Below are positions 1 to 4,864 of a stretch of DNA of 8,676 nt, one piece after another (position 1 is the stretch's first letter; every line of letters starts with the position of its first letter). The position numbers and the translations under genes were made by a program. Source of the stretch: Clostridiales bacterium (GTDB lineage Bacteria > Bacillota > Clostridia > Saccharofermentanales > Saccharofermentanaceae); the NCBI GenBank assembly GCA_017612755.1, contig JAGAFH010000053.1, positions 1 through 8,676 on the forward strand. Direction: 5' to 3'. A model generated the notes under the pieces. The model had not been told where the DNA came from. It searched no databases and saw only the letters and a list, made by a program, of their open reading frames with translations.

Positions 1-1437
1 AACGAAGAGATCACCATTCCCGCCAAGGACATCAGAAAGGGTGACATCTTTGTCGTAAGGCCCGGCGAAAAGATCCCGGTAGACGGCATCATCATCGAAG
101 GCGCCACCGCGGTAGACGAATCCGCCCTTACCGGCGAGAGCATCCCTACAGACAAAAAAGAAGAGGACGAAGTCTATACTGCCACCATCAACAAGGCGGG
201 CTTCATAAAATGCGAAGCCACCAGGGTCGGAAAGGATACCACCCTGGCCAGGATCATAAAGACGGTGGAAGAGTCCGCTGCCACCAAAGCCCCCATAGCA
301 AAGCTGGCAGATAAGATCTCCGGCATCTTCGTCCCGGCAGTCATTGCCATAGCAGCAATTACTTTCATAGCCTGGCAGCTCATAAACAAAGACACAGGCT
401 TTGCCCTGGCAAGAGCCATCTGCGTCCTGGTGGTCTCCTGCCCCTGCGCCTTAGGCCTGGCTACCCCGGTTGCCATCATGGTAGGTAACGGAGTAGGCGC
501 AAAAAAGAATATCCTCTTTAAGACTTCCGAGGCAATGCAGGAGACAGGCAGGATAAAGATCGTAGCCCTGGATAAGACCGGTACCATCACCGAAGGAAAG
601 CCAAGAGTCACAGATATCGAAGGGGACAGGGAAGAGACGCTTAAGATCGCAGCAGCCCTGGAGGATAAATCTGAGCATCCTATCGCCAAGGCCATCATGG
701 CTTACATCAAAGAAAACAACATAGAATACAAAGAAGCAAAAGACTTCAGATCTATAACCGGATCGGGGGTGGAAGGCACTGTAGACGGCATAAAGGTGGA
801 AGCCGGACGGGCCAGAAACGAAAAGTATGAGAAAGAAGGCAAGACGCCTATATCCATCAAAAAAGACGGAAAAGAGATAGGAATCATCGCCGTTGCCGAC
901 ACCATCAAGGCCGACAGCAGGGAAGCCATAAGCGAACTTAAAAAGCTGGGCATCAGGACAGTCATGCTCACCGGCGACAACAGACAGACTGCAGAAGCCA
1001 TCGCCAAAGAAGCAGGCATCGACGAGGTCATCGCGGAAGTAAGGCCCGAGGGCAAGGAAGAAGTGATAAGAAAGCTCAAAAAAGAGGGTAAGACTGCCAT
1101 GGCAGGAGACGGCATAAACGATGCGCCCGCCCTTACCACCGCAGATATAGGAATAGCTATCGGAGCAGGTGCAGACATCGCCATCGATGCGGCAGATGTG
1201 GTCCTCATGAGATCCTCCATAAAGGATGTGGTCACGGCCATAAAGCTCTCCAGAAAGACCTATACCAACATCAAGGAAAACCTCTTCTGGGCCCTTATCT
1301 ATAATGTGGTCCTGATCCCCCTGGCGGCAGGCGTCTACGGCCTGGCCATGGATCCCATGTACGGGGCAGCTGCCATGAGCCTTTCCAGCTTTTTCGTAGT
1401 TACAAATGCCTTAAGGCTTAACAGATTCAAGGAGTAA
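1..1437 (+). CDS. copA: Copper-translocating P1B-type ATPase, 5'-truncated by window edge
   Basis: Membrane pump that uses ATP to export Cu(I) from the cytoplasm. The frame is open from base 1, so only the C-terminal 478 residues are seen; the N-terminal metal-binding domain, first membrane helices and start of the actuator domain lie outside. Visible in order: actuator TGES at residues 44-47; a membrane pair around 105-160 carrying the metal-binding CPC (147-149, within SCPCALGLATP); the phosphorylation motif DKTGT (191-195); the nucleotide-domain HP dipeptide of P1B pumps (226-227, SEHPIA); GDGINDAP (369-376); and two final helices. The YN in the penultimate helix and MSLSS in the last are the family's Cu(I)-selective signature, favouring copper/silver over zinc/cadmium. 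The stop is 3 nt before trmL, suggesting cotranscription. A GTG at 265 is internal, not a start. The silver alternative cannot be excluded. Confidence 0.95.
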   Translation, partial: NEEITIPAKDIRKGDIFVVRPGEKIPVDGIIIEGATAVDESALTGESIPTDKKEEDEVYTATINKAGFIKCEATRVGKDTTLARIIKTVEESAATKAPIAKLADKISGIFVPAVIAIAAITFIAWQLINKDTGFALARAICVLVVSCPCALGLATPVAIMVGNGVGAKKNILFKTSEAMQETGRIKIVALDKTGTITEGKPRVTDIEGDREETLKIAAALEDKSEHPIAKAIMAYIKENNIEYKEAKDFRSITGSGVEGTVDGIKVEAGRARNEKYEKEGKTPISIKKDGKEIGIIAVADTIKADSREAISELKKLGIRTVMLTGDNRQTAEAIAKEAGIDEVIAEVRPEGKEEVIRKLKKEGKTAMAGDGINDAPALTTADIGIAIGAGADIAIDAADVVLMRSSIKDVVTAIKLSRKTYTNIKENLFWALIYNVVLIPLAAGVYGLAMDPMYGAAAMSLSSFFVVTNALRLNRFKE

Positions 1438-1440
1438 AAG

Positions 1441-1962
1441 ATGCACGTAGTACTTTTCCAGCCAGAGATCCCCCAGAACACGGGAAACATAATGCGCACA
1501 TGTGTGGCCTTCAACTGTAAGCTCCACCTGATAAAGCCCCTGGGCTTTGATATCGACAATCCCAAGTTCAAAAGATCCACCACCAACCACATCACCTGGG
1601 CGGACTATACCCTCTACGACAGCTGGGAAGATTTCGAACAAAAGAACAAAGGACAATACTACTTCCTGACCAGATACGGAAAAGTACCGCCTTCAGACAT
1701 TAAGTTTCCAAAAGACGAAGAGATCTATCTTATATTCGGAAAAGAGAGCACTGGCATCCCCTACGACATCCTGAAGGAACATACAGAAAGATGTTTCAGG
1801 ATCCCCATGGCAGGAGAATGCAGGAGCCTTAACCTCTCAAATGCAGCTGCTATCGCCATCTACGAATGCCAGAGGCAGCTGGGCTACGAAGGCCTCTCCC
1901 TGACAGAGGTCCAGAAGGGCGAAGACTTCCTCGAGTCCTACGACGCCACACTATTGAAATAG
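1441..1962 (+). CDS. trmL: tRNA (cytidine/uridine(34)-2'-O)-methyltransferase TrmL
   Basis: SPOUT-class enzyme that uses S-adenosylmethionine to methylate the 2'-hydroxyl of the wobble nucleotide in tRNA-Leu isoacceptors. The 173-aa product has the three family motifs: PEIPQNTGNIMRTC near the N-terminus (residues 8-21), LIFGKESTGIP near 98-108, and IPMAGECRSLNLSNAAAIAIYE near the C-terminus, which forms the knotted SAM site. Length is slightly above the usual 155-165 aa. The ATG at 1441 is preceded by AAGGAG at a 6-nt distance, lying inside the last codons and stop of copA, so translation is probably coupled to the copper pump. No functional link between the two is obvious; the arrangement may simply reflect read-through from the copA promoter. 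Confidence 0.95.
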   Translation: MHVVLFQPEIPQNTGNIMRTCVAFNCKLHLIKPLGFDIDNPKFKRSTTNHITWADYTLYDSWEDFEQKNKGQYYFLTRYGKVPPSDIKFPKDEEIYLIFGKESTGIPYDILKEHTERCFRIPMAGECRSLNLSNAAAIAIYECQRQLGYEGLSLTEVQKGEDFLESYDATLLK

Positions 1963-1988
1963 AAACAGATTTCGGGAATAATAAACCC

Positions 1989-3089
1989 ATGGATACTGAT
2001 AAGACAAAAGAAAAGCCCACACGGCTTTTGTCATTGGACGGGCTTCGCGGTATAGCAGCATGTCTGATAGCTTTCGGATGGCACTATCAGCATTTTTACA
2101 TCTCCGTCGACATCACGCCCCGTCCCCTTGGATCCATCTTGAGCTTTACTTTCCTGAACGGATGGCTGTTGGCGGATCTTTTCTTTATCATCTCGGGCTT
2201 TTCCACTTCCCTTGCATATCAGGACCGGATAATCGAAGGTAAGCTTAAATACAAAGGCTACCTTATAAAGAGGATAAAGAGGATCTATCCTCTTCACCTT
2301 ATAACGCTCCTGGTGGTGGCGGTGCTTCAGATGGCATACAGATCCGTGACCGGTCAGTTTTTTGTATATCCGGTAAATGATCTTAAGCACTTTATTCTGA
2401 ATATCTTTCTTCTGAACGGTGGTGCGACCGACCATCTGATGTCCTTTAACGGACCGGCCTGGTATCTGGGCATCCTTTTCCTCATCCTGCTGGTCTTCTT
2501 TCCCGTAGTAAGGCTCTGTAAGTCGGAACGCATAATCCGTATCATCTTTGTAGCAGTCACATTACTGGGAATAATGCTCCTCTTTATAAATGGCTATGTA
2601 AAGCAGGAACACCTTCTCCGGGGAGTGACATGTTTTTCCATCGGCGTACTCATCAATTGTTTCAGAAAGGGATTCGACAAGAGAAAAAAGCTGACGGGAA
2701 TAGTTTCCGCATCAGCAGCACTGATAGCATACATCTTCACAAGATCTTTCGGCATATATGCCGCCGGGGAGGATCCGACAGCTCTGTTCATCCTTTACCT
2801 TTGCGGGATCCTGTTCTGGAGCTTTCTCATCATCGCTGTCCTGTACTTTGATCCCGTCAAAAAACTCCTGTCACAAAAAGTCCCGGCATATCTGGGAAGT
2901 ATTTCCATGCTCATCTACATGATCCATTTCCCGCTCCAGCTTCTCATGAAGACGATAATAAAAAGTACCGGACTTAAGGTGAACTACGGCTCACTGTGGT
3001 TCATGGCTCTTTATATCGTTATAGTTCTGGGAACCGCCGCTCTCATCAAGTTCCTGAAAGCTCGTCTAAAAGAGAGGAGCACCCCATAA
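1989..3089 (+). CDS. Acyltransferase-3 family integral membrane protein (OafA/YrhL-like)
   Basis: Probable membrane O-acyltransferase that transfers acetyl or another acyl group to an extracytoplasmic sugar or glycan. The 366-aa product has about 10-11 hydrophobic segments and the family hallmarks: LDGLRGIAA (16-24) followed by WHYQHF with candidate catalytic His32/His35, LFFIISGF (64-71), the basic R95xxRIYP turn (to 101), and YMIHFPLQLL in a late helix. The usual W-S-L-x-x-E motif appears only as AWYLGILF, without the acidic residue. The frame extends upstream to 1866 inside trmL, but the family motif begins 16 residues after the ATG at 1989, so that start is chosen; its ribosome binding site is weak (only a CGGGAATAA stretch). 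It follows trmL by 26 nt, and its end overlaps the convergent phosphatase gene by 44 bp. The substrate cannot be told from sequence. Confidence 0.85.
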   Translation: MDTDKTKEKPTRLLSLDGLRGIAACLIAFGWHYQHFYISVDITPRPLGSILSFTFLNGWLLADLFFIISGFSTSLAYQDRIIEGKLKYKGYLIKRIKRIYPLHLITLLVVAVLQMAYRSVTGQFFVYPVNDLKHFILNIFLLNGGATDHLMSFNGPAWYLGILFLILLVFFPVVRLCKSERIIRIIFVAVTLLGIMLLFINGYVKQEHLLRGVTCFSIGVLINCFRKGFDKRKKLTGIVSASAALIAYIFTRSFGIYAAGEDPTALFILYLCGILFWSFLIIAVLYFDPVKKLLSQKVPAYLGSISMLIYMIHFPLQLLMKTIIKSTGLKVNYGSLWFMALYIVIVLGTAALIKFLKARLKERSTP

Positions 3090-3486
3090 CAAGATCGGAA
3101 TAGGTCCTGTCAAAGTTTCCGGTATACCAGGGATCTGCAATATCCCTGTCCAGCAGGAGCCGGATCTTCCCCGAAGGATCAGACGGGATTATCCTGGCGA
3201 TATTTCTAAGGTTATACTCCTCCATGGCAATAATGTAGTCGAAGCGCTCATAATCCGAAGAAGTGATCCGGCGGGCAGAATGCCGCACAAAAGGCACCCC
3301 TTCTGCCTGAAGCTTCCTCCTGGCAGGAGGATACATATCGTTTCCGATCTCCTCATTACTGGTAGCGCAGGAATCCACATAGAACTGATCAGACAGCCCT
3401 GCCTTATCCACCATATCCTGGAACACAAACTGGGCCATCACCGATCTGCATATATTGCCGTGACAGACAAATAAAACTTTAACCAT
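3046..3486 (-). CDS. Low-molecular-weight protein tyrosine phosphatase
   Basis: Cytoplasmic phosphatase that hydrolyses phosphotyrosine through a cysteinyl-phosphate intermediate; in bacteria such enzymes often counteract tyrosine kinases controlling polysaccharide export. The 146-aa product starts MVKVLFVCHGNICRS, giving the P-loop CX5R at Cys8-Arg14 and Ser15. The general-acid loop is DPWY (118-121), with the paired aromatic residues W120/Y121. Length is near the family norm of 145-160, so the enzyme looks intact. The ATG at 3486 has GGAG about 7 nt upstream and a TGATATAAT promoter element about 55 nt away. Its last 14 codons and stop lie antisense to the end of the acyltransferase gene. 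No tyrosine kinase is present, so the target is unknown; arsenate reductase relatives are less likely given the DPWY loop. Confidence 0.93.
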   Translation of the reverse strand: MVKVLFVCHGNICRSVMAQFVFQDMVDKAGLSDQFYVDSCATSNEEIGNDMYPPARRKLQAEGVPFVRHSARRITSSDYERFDYIIAMEEYNLRNIARIIPSDPSGKIRLLLDRDIADPWYTGNFDRTYSDLVMGCSSLLDELSGT

Positions 3487-3539
3487 ACTTTACTCCAGAG
3501 AATTCAGGATCTGTTCCCTCCCTGACATATTTCAACCAC

Positions 3540-3548
3540 ATTATATCA
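3540..3548 (-). promoter_or_regulatory. Extended -10 promoter for the phosphatase gene
   Basis: The minus strand reads TGATATAAT, a consensus TATAAT with the TGn extension, 54 bp upstream of the phosphatase start. The hexamer about 17 bp further upstream (GTATTT) is a poor -35, as is usual for extended -10 promoters. Prediction from motif only. Confidence 0.5.
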
Positions 3549-3601
3549 TTAAGACCCTGCTCAAATACTTTCATCCCTGTTTTGTGATTTTTCATTGTAT
3601 T

Positions 3602-3641
3602 TGTCCGACTAAAATACCGTTTTCATCCAAATAGTCGGACA
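3602..3641. repeat. Palindromic repeat element 1, TGTCCGACTA arms
   Basis: An inverted repeat of 40 bp, with arms TGTCCGACTA and TAGTCGGACA around a 20-bp unmatched centre. It is the first of three elements of identical length. Its reverse complement resembles element 2 just inside the left arm (CTATTTGG versus CTATTTTGG), so the elements may have been inserted in opposite orientations. No T-tract follows on either strand, so it is not an obvious terminator. Confidence 0.85.
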
Positions 3642-3707
3642 GATCTACGGATAAACACACCATTTTTGCAATATTCAATGCTCTATAGACCAAAAAACCG
3701 CTATTAT

Positions 3708-3747
3708 TGTCCGACTATTTTGGGAGTTTATGCAATTTAGTCGGACA
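3708..3747. repeat. Palindromic repeat element 2, TGTCCGACTA arms
   Basis: Second 40-bp inverted repeat with the same 10-bp arms, extendable by one outer T-A pair (3707/3748). The 20-bp centre differs from those of elements 1 and 3. It lies 66 bp after element 1 and 34 bp before element 3. No T-tract follows it on either strand. Confidence 0.85.
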
Positions 3748-3775
3748 AGGGTATGCCCAGAAGGAGTTTTTGAAT

Positions 3776-3821
3776 AAAAAATGTCCGACTAAACCAGGCA
3801 AAACGCGGATTTAGTCGGACA
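3776..3821 (-). terminator. Probable intrinsic terminator of the regulator/membrane-protein operon
   Basis: Read on the minus strand, palindromic element 3 forms a 12-bp stem immediately followed by six T (complement of the A run 3776-3781). It lies 19 bp after the stop of the operon's last gene. The 16-nt loop is larger than typical, so efficiency is uncertain; the position and T-tract support the call. Confidence 0.6.
3782..3821. repeat. Palindromic repeat element 3, TGTCCGACTA arms
   Basis: Third 40-bp inverted repeat and the most symmetrical: arms TGTCCGACTAAA and TTTAGTCGGACA pair over 12 bp, leaving a 16-bp centre. It shares CAAAACG in the centre with the reverse complement of element 1 (GAAAACG). 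It begins 19 bp beyond the stop of the membrane-protein gene at 3841. Confidence 0.88.
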
Positions 3822-3840
3822 TAAAGGCATTTCATTTAGA

Positions 3841-4371
3841 TCATTCAGCAGACCACACCAGTGTAGAATCAGAGACCAGCTGTCCTGCATCTAAAGAAGA
3901 AAGATCCACAGGCATATAACCCTGAGAGTAGATAAAAGGAAGATCAGCGATCTGGGATTCAGACAGGTAATATACCTTATCTACCGGGAATTCGCTTTCG
4001 ACAGAAAAATCTTCGATAGTCGTCTCACCCTTCAGCTCTGTACGCTCACTGACAGGGCTTGAGCACAGGAAGATAAACTCGATATTCTCACCCTCATACT
4101 CCGCAGTAACTCCGATCAGCTGGGCATAGTTTTTGGATGTTCTCATCTCAGTAGAAGAACAGGTGATACCCGTCGATTCGTAAGGGATATAGGCATAGTG
4201 TGTATTTGCATATGTATATCCGAGAACAAAGAGAAGTACGACTACTACTGTACATACCAGACCAACGATCACAGAAGTCTTTACAGACTTTTTCTTTGTC
4301 TTTGAGATCTCCTTATTCGCATATTCGATAGTCTCTTTAATTACTGATTCAGCATCATTTTTATTCATCAT
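3841..4371 (-). CDS. Single-pass membrane protein of unknown function, partner of XRE regulator
   Basis: The function is not recognised. The 176-aa product has a charged cytoplasmic N-terminus (about residues 1-31, rich in Lys and Glu, probably helical), one strong membrane helix at about 33-54, and an extracytoplasmic domain of about 120 residues with two Cys (in TCSST and FLCSS) that could be disulphide-bonded. No cleavage site or lipobox is evident. Three ATGs occur in a row (4374, 4371, 4368) after GGAGG; the gap is 2, 5 or 8 nt, so 4371 is chosen and 4368 is equally possible. The start overlaps the end of the XRE gene, indicating translational coupling. Short XRE regulators paired with a protein of this layout are common in Clostridia, and an inference is that this protein senses a surface signal or anchors the regulator's response. 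Confidence 0.8.
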   Translation of the reverse strand: MMNKNDAESVIKETIEYANKEISKTKKKSVKTSVIVGLVCTVVVVLLFVLGYTYANTHYAYIPYESTGITCSSTEMRTSKNYAQLIGVTAEYEGENIEFIFLCSSPVSERTELKGETTIEDFSVESEFPVDKVYYLSESQIADLPFIYSQGYMPVDLSSLDAGQLVSDSTLVWSAE

Positions 4372-4579
4372 CATTTCCTCCGGTCAATAGATCATATAGT
4401 GTAACTTCCAACACTTCCGAAAGTGGTATAAGCATTGAAATATCAGGAAACGACAGACCCCTTTCCCATTTACTTACAGCCTTATCAGTGATATTCAGTC
4501 TTTCAGCCAGATCTTTCTGCGACATGCCATGCTTCTTTCTGCTGTCACTGATAAATTTACCTGTTTTCTTTGCGTCCAT
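4361..4579 (-). CDS. XRE-family (Cro/CI-type) helix-turn-helix regulator
   Basis: A 72-aa DNA-binding protein consisting of almost nothing but the HTH domain. The first helix of the motif is SQKDLAERLNI (20-30) and the recognition helix is TDKAVSKWERG (31-41), followed by the family's FPDISMLIPLSEVL stabilising helix. It has no dimerisation or sensor domain, so sensing may come from its overlapping partner. Two ATGs (4582, 4579) follow AGGAGG; the first would be only 2 nt away, so 4579 (5 nt) is chosen. The stop lies 11 nt inside the downstream membrane-protein gene. A palindrome at 4622-4646 upstream could be its own operator. Target genes cannot be told from sequence. Confidence 0.9.
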   Translation of the reverse strand: MDAKKTGKFISDSRKKHGMSQKDLAERLNITDKAVSKWERGLSFPDISMLIPLSEVLEVTLYDLLTGGNDDE

Positions 4580-4599
4580 CATTTCCTCCTTTCATCAAT

Positions 4600-4628
4600 A
4601 GGATAATCGATACTTCCCCCCGGGTAAA
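4600..4628 (-). promoter_or_regulatory. Candidate promoter of the XRE/membrane-protein operon
   Basis: On the minus strand TTTACC (4623-4628) and TATCCT (4600-4605) are separated by 17 bp; each matches consensus at 4 of 6 positions. Transcription would start near 4593, leaving a leader of only about 14 nt before the start at 4579. The -35 falls inside the palindrome at 4622-4646. Weak match; tentative. Confidence 0.35.
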
Positions 4629-4646
4629 CCGACCATTGGTTTACCC
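4622..4646. promoter_or_regulatory. Candidate operator palindrome upstream of XRE gene
   Basis: A perfect inverted repeat, GGGTAAACC-N7-GGTTTACCC, 43 bp upstream of the XRE start. Neither strand has a T-tract after it, so it does not look like a terminator. A second perfect palindrome, CCTCCGGAGG (4646-4655), abuts it. Overlap with the predicted -35 fits repression of the operon by its own XRE protein, but this is inference. Confidence 0.5.
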
Positions 4647-4673
4647 CTCCGGAGGAAAAAACACACAAAAAGC

Positions 4674-4714
4674 AAAAAAAGAGGAAGATTGCGCGAAAAC
4701 ACACAAACTTCCTC
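4674..4714 (-). terminator. Strong intrinsic terminator after the lipoprotein/microprotein operon
   Basis: On the minus strand GAGGAAG pairs with CTTCCTC (4708-4714 with 4681-4687). The 20-nt interior extends the stem after one T-T mismatch with seven more pairs, two of them G-U wobbles, closing on a TTTT loop. Seven T follow directly (complement of 4674-4680). It lies 45 bp past the microprotein stop and so places that gene inside the transcription unit. Confidence 0.85.
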
Positions 4715-4759
4715 AAAAACATCCCATATATGTGACATTTGTGCGGAAAGATCAGATGA

Positions 4760-4846
4760 TCATTTCTTTTTCTTCTTCGAAACGAGTGCAATTATGATGA
4801 TAACTACTGCAGCTACTACAAAAATGCCTTCAATAATATTGTACAT
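4760..4846 (-). CDS. 28-aa single-pass membrane microprotein
   Basis: A short gene that length-limited gene callers would miss. It reads MYNIIEG, then a hydrophobic run FVVAAVVIIIIALV (about residues 9-22), then Ser and five Lys before TGA. This is a classic single transmembrane helix with a cytoplasmic basic tail, so the N-terminus should face outside. The ATG at 4846 is preceded by AAAGGAGGAG with about 7-8 nt spacing, the best ribosome binding site in the window. It starts 18 nt after the stop of the second lipoprotein gene, and a strong terminator lies 45 bp after its own stop, so it is probably the last gene of that operon. No homologue is recognised. It could modulate a membrane complex or partner the lipoproteins; a type I toxin is another possibility, though nothing like an antisense antitoxin is seen. 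Confidence 0.75.
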   Translation of the reverse strand: MYNIIEGIFVVAAVVIIIIALVSKKKKK

Positions 4847-4864
4847 AGATTACTCCTCCTTTCC

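Noticed and set aside
702..1241. Long minus-strand open frame inside copA, and similar open frames antisense to other genes
   Set aside because: These are antisense shadows of well-supported genes and lack recognisable domains; the longest ones mirror the codon bias of copA.
1866..1988. Upstream extension of the acyltransferase to an ATG at 1866
   Set aside because: The extra 41 residues overlap trmL in another frame, are Arg/Pro-rich and unlike the family N-terminus, which fits the ATG at 1989.
3761..3793. AAGGAG followed at suitable distance by ATG on the plus strand
   Set aside because: The frame stops after three codons (ATG TCC GAC TAA) and the ATG belongs to the palindromic repeat.
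3602..3821. CRISPR array
   Set aside because: The repeated units are inverted, arms are only 10-12 bp, spacing is irregular (20, 66, 20, 34, 16-20 bp), and no cas genes are present.
4622..4655. Hairpin before the XRE gene as an intrinsic terminator
   Set aside because: No T-tract follows on either strand. The hairpin at 4681-4714 with T7 is the far better terminator for the upstream operon.
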